Of a DNA stretch of 64,000 nucleotides, positions 30,046-39,255 are shown piece after piece. Location: contig JAUYET010000043.1 in the NCBI GenBank assembly GCA_030691265.1, positions 1-64,000 on the forward strand, given 5' to 3'. Made by a program: the position numbers and the translations under genes. Origin of the DNA: Pseudomonadota bacterium (GTDB lineage Bacteria; Pseudomonadota; Gammaproteobacteria; Burkholderiales; Thiobacillaceae). The notes below the pieces were generated by a model. The model was given only the letters and a program-made list of their open reading frames with translations, did no database searches and was not told the origin of the DNA. Positions within the stretch are counted from its first letter, which is position 1, and every line of letters starts with the position of its first letter.

Positions 30046-30975
30046 ATGGATATCTTCGCCCAACAGCTCGTCAACGGCCTCGTGCTGGGCAGCATCTATG
30101 CCCTGGTTGCGCTCGGCTACACCATGGTTTACGGCATCCTGGAGCTGATCAACTTCGCGCATGGCGAGGTGACCATGATCGGCGCGATGGTGGCGTTGAC
30201 GGTCATCGGTGTGCTGGCCGGCGTGGCGCCTGATTTGCCCGGCGTGCTGGTGGTGCTGGGCGGCATCCTGGTGGCGATTCCGGCCTGCATGCTGCTGGCT
30301 TTCGGCATCGAGAAGATCGCTTACCGGCCCCTGCGCAAAGCGCCCCGTCTGGCGCCGCTGATCACGGCGATCGGCGTTTCCATCATTCTGCAGAATCTGG
30401 CGATGCTGATCTGGGGCCGCCAGTATGTGTCGTTCCCCGAAATATTGCCGACCACCAAATTCGAAGTTTTCGGCGCCCATATCAGCCTGCTGCAGATCGC
30501 CATCGTGGTTCTGGCGCTGACGATCATGGCTTGCTTGTGGCTGCTGGTCGAACGCACCCGACTCGGCCGCGCCATGCGCGCCACCGCGCAATCGCGGGAA
30601 GTGGCGGAGCTGATGGGCGTCAACGTGGACCGGGTGATTTCGGCCACCTTCATCATTGGTGCGGCCATCGCCGCCATCGCCGGCGTCATGGTCAGCGCCT
30701 ACTACGGCCTGGCGCACTACTACATGGGCTTCATGCTCGGCCTGAAAGCCTTCTCGGCGGCGGTACTGGGCGGCATCGGCAACATCGCCGGCGCGATGCT
30801 GGGCGGCCTGCTGCTGGGCGTGATCGAGGCGCTCGGCGCGGGGTATATCGGCGACATCACCGGCGGATTCCTGGGCAGCCACTATCAGGACGTGTTCGCT
30901 TTCTTCGTGCTGATCGGCGTGCTGGTATTCCGGCCGTCCGGTCTGCTCGGCGAGCGCGTGGCCAACCGTGCTTGA
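30046..30975 (+). CDS. livH: branched-chain amino acid ABC transporter permease
   Basis: QQLVNGLVLGSIYALVALGYTMVYGILELINFAHGEVTMIGAM. Confidence 0.95.
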   Translation: MDIFAQQLVNGLVLGSIYALVALGYTMVYGILELINFAHGEVTMIGAMVALTVIGVLAGVAPDLPGVLVVLGGILVAIPACMLLAFGIEKIAYRPLRKAPRLAPLITAIGVSIILQNLAMLIWGRQYVSFPEILPTTKFEVFGAHISLLQIAIVVLALTIMACLWLLVERTRLGRAMRATAQSREVAELMGVNVDRVISATFIIGAAIAAIAGVMVSAYYGLAHYYMGFMLGLKAFSAAVLGGIGNIAGAMLGGLLLGVIEALGAGYIGDITGGFLGSHYQDVFAFFVLIGVLVFRPSGLLGERVANRA

Positions 30976-32071
30976 TTCGTTGCGCCGCCGGCCGCGATTA
31001 GCCGCAGTTCTGCTGGCGGTGCTGCTTGCCATCCTGCCTTTCCTGATGGGCTTCGGCCTCGGCAACGCCTGGGTGCGGGTGCTCGATTTCGTGCTGCTCT
31101 ACGTGTTGCTGGCCATCGGCCTGAACATCGTGGTCGGCTACGCCGGCTTGCTCGATCTCGGCTACATCGCCTTCTACGCGCTCGGCGCCTATCTCTACGC
31201 CTGGTTGGCCAGCCCGCATTTCGGCCTGCATCTGCCGTTCTGGCTGGTGCTACCGCTCGGCGCGATGCTGGCCGGGCTGTTCGGCGTGTTGCTGGGGGCG
31301 CCGACGCTGCGGCTGCGCGGCGATTACCTGGCCATCGTCACGCTCGGTTTCGGCGAGATCATCCGCATCTTCATGAACAATCTGAACGCGCCGTTCAACC
31401 TGACCAATGGCCCGCAAGGCATGAACCTGATCGACCCGGTCAGCATCGCCGGCTTTTCTTTCGGCAAGCCGCTGCACGTTTTCGGCATGACCTTTCCGCC
31501 GACTTACTTTTATTACTACCTGTTCCTCGCCTTCACGCTGCTCGCCATCTTCGTTGCGCTGCGTTTGCAGGATTCGCGCATCGGCCGCGCCTGGGCGGCG
31601 ATCCGCGAGGACGAGATCGCCGCGGCGGCGATGGGCATCAACACGCGCAACATGAAATTGCTGGCATTCGCCATGGGCGCCACCTTCGGCGGCCTCGCCG
31701 GCGGCCTGTTCGCGGCGTTTCAGGGCTTCATCAGCCCGGAAAGCTTCAACTTGTGGGAATCCATCCTGGTGCTGTGCATGATCGTGCTGGGCGGCATGGG
31801 CAATATTCCCGGCGTCATTCTGGGCGCGGTGTTGTTGACGGTGATTCCCGAAGCGCTGCGTTATCTGGGCGATTTGCAACGTGCGACCCTGGGCCATGTC
31901 GCGGTCGATCCGGCCGATCTGCGTATGTTGCTGTTCGGCGTTGCGCTGGTCGCGATGATGCTGTTCCGGCCCGCCGGCTTGCTGCCGTCGCATCAACGCA
32001 AGCGTGAGTTTGCCGCCGAGGATGGTGTGGCCGAGCAGGAGCAGGCCAATCTTTACGACACGCGGGCATGA
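30968..32071 (+). CDS. livM: branched-chain amino acid ABC transporter permease
   Basis: IGLNIVVGYAGLLDLGYIAFYALGAY; overlaps livH. Confidence 0.95.
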   Translation: MLDSLRRRPRLAAVLLAVLLAILPFLMGFGLGNAWVRVLDFVLLYVLLAIGLNIVVGYAGLLDLGYIAFYALGAYLYAWLASPHFGLHLPFWLVLPLGAMLAGLFGVLLGAPTLRLRGDYLAIVTLGFGEIIRIFMNNLNAPFNLTNGPQGMNLIDPVSIAGFSFGKPLHVFGMTFPPTYFYYYLFLAFTLLAIFVALRLQDSRIGRAWAAIREDEIAAAAMGINTRNMKLLAFAMGATFGGLAGGLFAAFQGFISPESFNLWESILVLCMIVLGGMGNIPGVILGAVLLTVIPEALRYLGDLQRATLGHVAVDPADLRMLLFGVALVAMMLFRPAGLLPSHQRKREFAAEDGVAEQEQANLYDTRA

Positions 32072-32856
32072 GCACGGCGTCCTTGCTGCAAGTCTCTTGC
32101 GTGACCAAGCGTTTTGGTGGTCTCGCCGCGCTGGAAGAAGTGTCTCTCGACGTGCGGGCAGGCGAGATTTACGGCCTGATCGGCCCCAACGGGGCCGGCA
32201 AGACCACTTTATTCAATTGCATGACCGGCCTGTACAGCCTGACCTCGGGCGCGGTGAAACTGGCCGGCGCGCCGCTGCAAGGCTTGAAGCCGCACCAGAT
32301 CGTCAAATGCGGTTTTGCCCGCACGTTCCAGAATATTCGCCTGTTCGCCAATATGACCGCGCTGGAAAACGTCATGGTCGGACGCCATCCGCGCAGTCGC
32401 GCCGGCATATTGGGCGCGGTGCTGCGCGGTCGCGGCACGCGCGCCGAAGAAGCCGATATCCGCGACCAGGCGCGCAGTCTGATGGACTACGTCGGACTGC
32501 ATAACAAAGGACGCACGCTGGCCGGACACCTGGCCTATGGCGATCAGCGCCGTCTCGAAATCGCCCGCGCACTGGCGACGGAGCCGAAATTGCTGGCGCT
32601 GGACGAGCCGGTGGCGGGGATGAATCCCAGCGAACGGCGACAAATGGGTGAACTGTTTCTCAGGTTGCGCGCCGGCGGCGTGACTTTGCTGCTGATCGAA
32701 CACGATGTGAAACTGGTCATGGGTCTGTGCGATCGCGTCGCGGTGCTCGATTACGGCCGCAAGATCGCCGAGGGCGACGCGGCCAGCGTGCAGCGGGATG
32801 CAGCGGTCATCGCCGCATATCTTGGTTCAACTCCTGTAGGCGCAGCGCCAACATGA
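32068..32856 (+). CDS. livG: branched-chain amino acid ABC transporter ATP-binding protein
   Basis: VTKRFGGLAALEEVSLDVRAGEIYGLIGPNGAGKTTLFNCMTGLY; LSGG-equivalent region and LLALDEPVAGMNPSE. Confidence 0.95.
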   Translation: MSTASLLQVSCVTKRFGGLAALEEVSLDVRAGEIYGLIGPNGAGKTTLFNCMTGLYSLTSGAVKLAGAPLQGLKPHQIVKCGFARTFQNIRLFANMTALENVMVGRHPRSRAGILGAVLRGRGTRAEEADIRDQARSLMDYVGLHNKGRTLAGHLAYGDQRRLEIARALATEPKLLALDEPVAGMNPSERRQMGELFLRLRAGGVTLLLIEHDVKLVMGLCDRVAVLDYGRKIAEGDAASVQRDAAVIAAYLGSTPVGAAPT

Positions 32857-33560
32857 GCCTGCTGCAAGTGCGCGGATTGAAAGTCGCTTACGGTGGTATC
32901 CAGGCCGTGCGCGGGATCGATTTCGATGTCGCGCAGGGTGAACTGGTCTGCTTGATCGGCGCCAATGGCGCCGGCAAGAGCAGCACGCTCAAAGGCCTCA
33001 TGGGGCTGATTCAGCCGCATGGCGAAGTGTTCTTTGCCGGCGAGCGTCTGCAAAAACAGCCGACACATGCCATTGCCGCGCGCGGCATGGCCCTGGTGCC
33101 GGAAGGGCGCGGGATTTTCGGTCGTCTGACGGTGGCCGAGAATCTCGCTATGGGCGCTTATCTGCGCAACGATCGCGCCGAAATCAAGGCGGATCTCGCG
33201 CGTGCCTTCGAACTTTTCCCGCGCCTGGCGGAGCGCAGCAAACAACTCGCCGGCACGCTGTCCGGTGGTGAGCAGCAGATGCTCGCCATTGCGCGCGCGA
33301 TGATGGGGCGGCCGCGTCTGCTGTTGCTGGACGAGCCGAGCATGGGACTGGCTCCATTGATGGTGCAGAAGATCTACGCAACGATTGCCGCCATCGCCCA
33401 TGAGGGCGTCACCATTTTGCTGGTTGAGCAAAACGCCAATCTGGCGTTACAGGTCAGCCATCGCGCCTACGTCATGGAAAGTGGCGCCATCACGCTGTCC
33501 GGGCCGTCTCATGAACTTGCCCGAAACCCACAGGTACGAGCCGCCTATCTGGGCGACTGA
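32853..33560 (+). CDS. livF: branched-chain amino acid ABC transporter ATP-binding protein
   Basis: LKVAYGGIQAVRGIDFDVAQGELVCLIGANGAGKSSTLKGLMG; LSGGEQQMLAIARAMM. Confidence 0.95.
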   Translation: MSLLQVRGLKVAYGGIQAVRGIDFDVAQGELVCLIGANGAGKSSTLKGLMGLIQPHGEVFFAGERLQKQPTHAIAARGMALVPEGRGIFGRLTVAENLAMGAYLRNDRAEIKADLARAFELFPRLAERSKQLAGTLSGGEQQMLAIARAMMGRPRLLLLDEPSMGLAPLMVQKIYATIAAIAHEGVTILLVEQNANLALQVSHRAYVMESGAITLSGPSHELARNPQVRAAYLGD

Positions 33561-33728
33561 GCATTTGTCTAAATTTGCTGACTCGTCATTGTTGCGGGAA
33601 TGCAACACGCACTCCGGGGCGCTTTGGGCCGAGTGTCAGGACAATCGAATGTTCTAATATTCGCCACTATACTGCGCCTCGTAGTTCAAATTTATCCCTT
33701 TACTTTCAATTAACTAGGAGTAGTAGAC

Positions 33729-34388
33729 ATGAAAAAACTTTCCGCCCTGATCCTTGCTCTGATCGCCCAATCCGCATTTGCCACTGGCCCCGCCACCCCG
33801 GAATCCACCGCTGCCCAGTTGCTGGACCCCGCCAAGGTTGTTGATATTGCCAAAGACCCCAAGGCAGCGCTTGCCGCCATGGTCAACATGATGGACCCGG
33901 CTACCTCCATCATCATCATGCAAAAGCTGATGGACCCCGCCACCATGACCAAGATGGCCCAGGCTGGCATGTCTCCTGACATCCTGAAAGCCTACGCTGG
34001 CTTGCTCGACCCCAACATGTACACCAAGTGGCTGGCCGCTTCCATGGACCCGAATTTCTACACGGCTGCCATGACCCCCATGTTGAACCCCAACATGTAC
34101 ATGAAGATGTTGTCGGCTCCGCTGGACCCCCGCGTCCTGCAGATGATGATGGCTCCGATGAACCCCAGCATGTACACCAACTGGGCGATGGCTCCTCTGG
34201 CTCCCGCCAACATGAACCTGATGATGGCTCCGCTGAACCCCAACCTGTACACCCAGTGGGCCGGCGCAGCTGCTAATCCCGCCACCTACGGCGCTTTCGG
34301 TGCATTCATGAATCCCGCCACCTACGGCAACATGGCGAACCCGTTCGCCGGCTTCATGCCTGTTCCTGCTGCTCCTGCCGCCAAGTAA
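33729..34388 (+). CDS. secreted Met/Pro-rich protein built of 12-13 residue [D/N]P-initiated tandem repeats
   Basis: Signal peptide MKKLSALILALIAQSAFA; DPATSIIIMQKLM|DPATMTKMAQAGM|...|NPNLYTQWAGAAA|NPATYGAFGAFM. Confidence 0.85.
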   Translation: MKKLSALILALIAQSAFATGPATPESTAAQLLDPAKVVDIAKDPKAALAAMVNMMDPATSIIIMQKLMDPATMTKMAQAGMSPDILKAYAGLLDPNMYTKWLAASMDPNFYTAAMTPMLNPNMYMKMLSAPLDPRVLQMMMAPMNPSMYTNWAMAPLAPANMNLMMAPLNPNLYTQWAGAAANPATYGAFGAFMNPATYGNMANPFAGFMPVPAAPAAK

Positions 34389-34406
34389 TTTACTTAGCTG
34401 CGTTGT

Positions 34407-34441
34407 AAAAAAGGGCGGAACCGAAAGGTTCCGCCCTTTTT
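34407..34441. terminator. hairpin terminator
   Basis: aaaaaagggcggaaccgaaaggttccgccctttttt. Confidence 0.85.
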
Positions 34442-34510
34442 GTTTTGTGCTCGGGCAGCATGTTAAGATATTTGGAATATCACGATATCTCTCTGAATAA
34501 TAAGGCTTTG

Positions 34511-35212
34511 ATGATGAAGTGCCGCAAGCTGGTTGCGTTGGTCGGCTTGGCCTGCTACTCGGTGTTGCAGGCCGAAGCCAGTTCGGGTGTTGAGCCGTCA
34601 ACACCTGCCAAACATAGCATTCAGGTTGTGATTCGCGCAGATGGGAGCGTGGTCGATCGCCTCGCATTGCCGAATTCTGCAAAGCCGACCGCATCTAAAA
34701 GCGCATCAAAGCAAAGTGGCTTACCCGCCTCCCCGGAAGCGTGGCTTGCACGCATGATGGACCCGACCAGGAATGGCCTGGCGGCGAAAAATCCCGAGTT
34801 GTTCGCGGAATGGCTGGATGCGGTCACCGAGCCTCGGTTCATGACCGCCCTCGCCTCAGTTACGATGACGCCGGGGACTTACTCCAATACGTTCGGCAAG
34901 GTTGCAGATCCGGCCACGGTGCGTAATTGGGCGGAATTCGCCGATCCTCAGATCGGGTTGCGCTGGATGGCTGCGGGCTTGGACCCTCGTTTCTACCAGG
35001 CGATATTCAACCGGATGACCGAGAGCGGCAAACTGCGGCGTTGGGGCATCTACCCCGCCTCGCACGAAAGAGCCGCCATTGCGGCGGATAGCGCGCACGA
35101 ACCTGCCAACCGAGAGGCTGCCGCCGAAAGATCGCAGGAATGGTTGCAGTTGCCATCACGAGAGCCCAAAGCCAATCCCTGGCTGTTGAATAGCGTGAAT
35201 TACCGCTATTGA
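34511..35212 (+). CDS. secreted protein with the same 12-13 residue xP-initiated repeats
   Basis: Signal peptide; DPTRNGLAAK|NPELFAEWLDAVT|EPRFMTALASVTM|TPGTYSNTFGKVA|DPATVRNWAEFA|DPQIGLRWMAAGL|DPRFYQAIFNRM. Confidence 0.8.
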   Translation: MMKCRKLVALVGLACYSVLQAEASSGVEPSTPAKHSIQVVIRADGSVVDRLALPNSAKPTASKSASKQSGLPASPEAWLARMMDPTRNGLAAKNPELFAEWLDAVTEPRFMTALASVTMTPGTYSNTFGKVADPATVRNWAEFADPQIGLRWMAAGLDPRFYQAIFNRMTESGKLRRWGIYPASHERAAIAADSAHEPANREAAAERSQEWLQLPSREPKANPWLLNSVNYRY

Positions 35213-35655
35213 TCTGGCATCTCGGTTGTCGTCCCCGTCGCCTCGGGTCTGTTTCCCCGCCAGCGCAGCCAGACACGTAGCCGCCGAAAGTCATCGGCGG
35301 GCAAACTATCGGCCAGGACAACCAGATTACGCGGGAGCCATCGGTTTTCTGTAGCTATGCGCAAAACCGCGCATCCAGGCAGGATGACGCTGGAGCCAGC
35401 GAGATTTTCCGCGCGCCATTGTTCGTCACGCCAGATTTCCAGATTTCCATCTCGATCACATCTCAAGCGAACGTCCCGATCCGGGCGCCAGTAATAAGCC
35501 AGGCTGAAGACCAACAACAGCATGATCGCCCACTGCAAATACGGGGCGAGCGCGGCAAGAAAGATTGCGATCGCGCAGCAAACATGGGCCGCCGCAAGGA
35601 AAAACCGCAATCGCCGCGAGTTGCCGATAGTCACGACCAATGGCAACGGAAACAT
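35206..35655 (-). CDS. YgfX/CptA-like small membrane protein
   Basis: Two N-terminal TM helices then LRCDRDGNLEIWRDEQWRAENLAGSSVILPGCAVLRI, YgfX-like layout. Confidence 0.55.
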   Translation of the reverse strand: MFPLPLVVTIGNSRRLRFFLAAAHVCCAIAIFLAALAPYLQWAIMLLLVFSLAYYWRPDRDVRLRCDRDGNLEIWRDEQWRAENLAGSSVILPGCAVLRIATENRWLPRNLVVLADSLPADDFRRLRVWLRWRGNRPEATGTTTEMPDQ

Positions 35656-35664
35656 GTGCTTACT

Positions 35665-36516
35665 TCATCTTTTCCCGCGCACTGCCGGTGTGGATACGGC
35701 GCCAGTCTCGGTCGTCGCACTGCCGCGCGTGATTGCCGTTAGCAGGCCGGCATTCTCCAACAGCGCCTGGATGTATTTGGCGGGAATCGCATACGTGATG
35801 CCGCTTGGATCGCGCAGTACGTTTTCCTTCGCGCCTTTGACAAAAACGGAATTGATTACGCCGACAACCGCCCCCGTGTTGCCGTCATAAAGCGGACTGC
35901 CGCTGTTGCCCGGGTAAGCCGTGGCATCGAGCTGGAACATCAGAAACGGATTATCGGCACGCTTGATCAGTTTGGCGGTGAGATTTCGGGTACCTGGCGG
36001 CGGGCTGAATATCGGGGCGATGGCGGCCAGTCCGGCGCGATGCGTTGCCGGGTAGAGCCCCAGCACTGCGCCAATCGGGAAGCCGGTGAAGTAATAGAGC
36101 TGCCCTTCGCGCGCCAGTTCGGAATTGCCCAGTTTCAATGCCGGCACCGCCTCGCCTTCGATCTTGAGCAAAAGCAGATCGTGCTCCGCGTCGCTGGCGA
36201 CTTTTTCCGCTTTGCGCACGATGATGCCCTCCGGTCCGCGCAGGAAGACGGCGATCGATTCGCCCTTTTCTTCTTCCATCAGCAAGGGGGCGACATGGGC
36301 ATTGGTGACGACATGTTGGCCATCGGCGACGACAAAGCCGGTGCCGAGAAGCTTGATGCGCGGATTGCGCAAGGGATGCAAGGTGCCGACGCCGGCAATA
36401 GACGACTTGATGCGCGGCAGGATCTCGGCGATATCCGCGTGCGCAGGCTGCAAACAAGCACTCAAAGAAATACACAGCCATGCCGATAACAGCAGGGCGG
36501 CGGGTTTTGCGGACAT
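35665..36516 (-). CDS. trypsin-like serine protease (S1C-type), secreted
   Basis: Signal peptide; GTGFVVADGQHVVTNAHV, HDLLLLKIEG, YPGNSGSPLYDG. Confidence 0.88.
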   Translation of the reverse strand: MSAKPAALLLSAWLCISLSACLQPAHADIAEILPRIKSSIAGVGTLHPLRNPRIKLLGTGFVVADGQHVVTNAHVAPLLMEEEKGESIAVFLRGPEGIIVRKAEKVASDAEHDLLLLKIEGEAVPALKLGNSELAREGQLYYFTGFPIGAVLGLYPATHRAGLAAIAPIFSPPPGTRNLTAKLIKRADNPFLMFQLDATAYPGNSGSPLYDGNTGAVVGVINSVFVKGAKENVLRDPSGITYAIPAKYIQALLENAGLLTAITRGSATTETGAVSTPAVRGKR

Positions 36517-36582
36517 ATTCGGGCTCCATAATGCTGTCTATCGCGTCCCGGCTTGTCGTACCCGGGGCAACGGCGTCATGCT

Positions 36583-36693
36583 ACAGCGGAGTCGTTGCCG
36601 CTTCAGCGATTTACGAATCCGGCGTGCGTCTTGCGGGTACAGCGGAGTCCTTGGCGCTTTAGCGCTTAGGAATCCGGCGTGCCCCTTGCGGGT
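36583..36693. repeat. two-copy tandem direct repeat (~55-56 bp units)
   Basis: acagcggagtc[g/c]ttg[c/g]cgct...gaatccggcgtgc...cttgcgggt twice. Confidence 0.85.
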
Positions 36694-36763
36694 ACAGGCA
36701 AGTCATTGCTTGGGTAGAATGCTTCCGTTTCAGGTTTACTTTTTGTTCCTTTTGGGAGAGATC

Positions 36764-38047
36764 ATGACCATTGTTGCTGTTGTAGGCTTGGGCTATGTTG
36801 GCTTGCCCCTGGCGGTTGAGTTCGGCAAGAAATTCGAGACCATCGGTTTCGACTTGTCGGAAAGCAAGATCGCCAATTACAAAAACTATTGCGACCCCAC
36901 CGGCGAAGTCAACACGGCAGATCTGAAGGCGGCGACCCGGCTAAGTGTCAGCACCGACCCGAGCACGATCTCCAAGGCCGACTTCATCATCATCGCCGTG
37001 CCCACCCCGGTCGACGACGCCCACATCCCCGACTTCTCCCCCCTGGTTGGTTCCTCCACCACGGTCGGCAAGCACATGAAGAAGGGCGCCACCGTGGTCT
37101 ATGAATCCACGGTCTACCCCGGCGCCACGGAAGAGGTCTGCATCCCGTTGCTGGAAAAACACTCCGGCATGAAATGGAAGCAGGATTTCCATGTCGGCTA
37201 CTCGCCCGAACGGGTCAACCCGGGCGACAAAGAGCGCACCATCACCAAAATCGTCAAAGTCGTCTCCGGCGATGACGGCCCCACCTCCGAAGCCGTCGCC
37301 GAACTGTATGCCTCGGTGATCGTCGCCGGCGTGCATCGCGCCAGTTCCATCAAGGTGGCCGAAGCCGCCAAGGTGATCGAAAACACCCAGCGCGACCTCA
37401 ACATCGCCCTGATGAACGAACTCGCCCTGATCTTCGACCGTCTCGGTATCGATACCCTCGAAGTGCTGCAAGCCGCCGGCACCAAATGGAACTTTCTGCC
37501 GTTCCGGCCCGGCCTGGTCGGCGGCCACTGTATCGGCGTCGACCCGTACTACCTCACCCACAAGGCCGAGATGCTGGGTTATCACCCGCAAGTCATCCTC
37601 GCCGGCCGCCGCATCAACGACGGTATGGCCGCCTACGTGGCGCAGCAGACAGTCAAGCAGATCATCAACAACGGCGGCGCGGTGAAGGGTTCCAAGGTCA
37701 TCGTGCTCGGGCTCACCTTCAAGGAAAACTGTCCCGACCTGCGCAATTCCAAGGTCGCGGATCTGGTGAAAGAGTTGAAAGATTTCGGCTGCGATGTCGC
37801 CGTACATGACCCGATCGCCGAATCGCCGGAAGCCGAACACGAATACGGCATCAGCCTGACGCCCTGGGACCAGTTGCCCGCTGATGTCGATGCCATCGTG
37901 GCGGCGGTTTCGCACAAGGAGTATCTGGCCATGTCGTTCACCGAGTTGACTTCCAAACTGCGTAAAGGCGGCGTCTTCACCGATGTGAAATCCGCCTACG
38001 ACCAGGCCGCAGTCAAGGCGGCCGGGTTCAATCTCTGGCGGCTTTGA
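36764..38047 (+). CDS. tviB: nucleotide sugar dehydrogenase (TviB/WbpO-like)
   Basis: [62 protein letters not shown]. Confidence 0.9.
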   Translation: MTIVAVVGLGYVGLPLAVEFGKKFETIGFDLSESKIANYKNYCDPTGEVNTADLKAATRLSVSTDPSTISKADFIIIAVPTPVDDAHIPDFSPLVGSSTTVGKHMKKGATVVYESTVYPGATEEVCIPLLEKHSGMKWKQDFHVGYSPERVNPGDKERTITKIVKVVSGDDGPTSEAVAELYASVIVAGVHRASSIKVAEAAKVIENTQRDLNIALMNELALIFDRLGIDTLEVLQAAGTKWNFLPFRPGLVGGHCIGVDPYYLTHKAEMLGYHPQVILAGRRINDGMAAYVAQQTVKQIINNGGAVKGSKVIVLGLTFKENCPDLRNSKVADLVKELKDFGCDVAVHDPIAESPEAEHEYGISLTPWDQLPADVDAIVAAVSHKEYLAMSFTELTSKLRKGGVFTDVKSAYDQAAVKAAGFNLWRL

Positions 38048-38108
38048 TTCACCTCGCCGTCATTCCAGCCACGCCGGAATGACGGCTGCAACACACAATG
38101 CGTACCCA

Positions 38109-39149
38109 ATGACCGCTTATTCCGAACTCCTCGCCCAGCTCCCGACGCAACCCAAAACCTGGCTGATTACCGGCGTCGCAGGTTTCATCGGCTGCAACCT
38201 GCTGGAAAAGCTGCTCAGGCTGGACCAGAACGTGGTCGGTCTGGACAACTTCGCCACCGGCCATCGCCACAATCTGAAGCAGATTCAGGCTGCGGTTTCA
38301 CCCGCGCAATGGGCGCGCTTCAAACTCATCGAAGGCGACATCCGCAAGCTGGATGATTGCCGCGCTGCCTGCGGGTTTGGTGACAAGGGCGTCGATTACG
38401 TCCTGCATCAGGCCGCTTTGGGATCGGTGCCGCGCTCGCTGGAAGACCCCATCAACACCAACACGGCCAACATCGACGGCTTTCTCAACATGCTGGTGGC
38501 CGCACGCGATGCCAAGGTGATCCGTTTCGTCTACGCCGCCTCCAGTTCCACCTATGGCGATCATCCGGGCCTGCCCAAGGTCGAGGACGTGATCGGCAAG
38601 CCGTTGTCGCCCTACGCGGTGACCAAGCTGGTCAACGAGCAGTACGCCGATGTATTTGCCCGCGCCTATGGCTTCAAGACCATCGGTTTGCGCTACTTCA
38701 ACATCTTCGGCGCGCACCAGGATCCGGAAGGCGCCTACGCCGCCGTGGTGCCGAAGTGGACCTCGGCGATGATTCACAACGAACCGGTGTTCATCAATGG
38801 CGATGGCGAGACCAGCCGCGACTTCTGCTACATCGCCAACACCGTGCAGGCCAACTTGCTGGCGGCAACGGCGCAGCACCCGGATGCGGCGAATCAGGTC
38901 TACAACGTCGCCGTCGGCGACCGCACCACGTTGAACGACCTGTTCGAGGCCATCCGCGTCGTATTGGAACCGCGCTTCCCGCATTTGAAAGATTTCAAGC
39001 CCAGCTATCGCGATTTCCGGGCAGGCGATGTGCGTCATTCTCTGGCCGATATCTCGAAAGCGCGCACCCTGCTGGGCTACGAGCCGAGTCATCGCATCCT
39101 GGAAGGCCTGGTTGAAGCGATGGACTGGTACGTCAGCGATTTGACGTAA
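38109..39149 (+). CDS. wbpP: NAD-dependent UDP-sugar 4-epimerase (WbpP/TviC-like)
   Basis: [63 protein letters not shown]. Confidence 0.9.
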   Translation: MTAYSELLAQLPTQPKTWLITGVAGFIGCNLLEKLLRLDQNVVGLDNFATGHRHNLKQIQAAVSPAQWARFKLIEGDIRKLDDCRAACGFGDKGVDYVLHQAALGSVPRSLEDPINTNTANIDGFLNMLVAARDAKVIRFVYAASSSTYGDHPGLPKVEDVIGKPLSPYAVTKLVNEQYADVFARAYGFKTIGLRYFNIFGAHQDPEGAYAAVVPKWTSAMIHNEPVFINGDGETSRDFCYIANTVQANLLAATAQHPDAANQVYNVAVGDRTTLNDLFEAIRVVLEPRFPHLKDFKPSYRDFRAGDVRHSLADISKARTLLGYEPSHRILEGLVEAMDWYVSDLT

Positions 39150-39177
39150 GCGATGTGACCCGGTGAGTTTTGCCCTT

Positions 39178-39255
39178 GTAGGGCGCTCAAGCGCAGCGCC
39201 TTCCGCCAAGCGTCCGATGTGCGCTGGCGGAAGGCGCTGCGCTTTTCCGCCCTAC
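39178..39255. repeat. BIME-like GTAG...CTAC palindrome overlapping the dacB 5' end
   Basis: gtagggcgctcaagcgcagcgccttccgcc ... ggcggaaggcgctgcgcttttccgccctac. Confidence 0.85.

Noticed and set aside
36583-36693. CRISPR-like tandem repeats upstream of the tviB-like gene
   Set aside because: Only two imperfect 55-56 bp copies with no unique spacers; simple tandem duplication.
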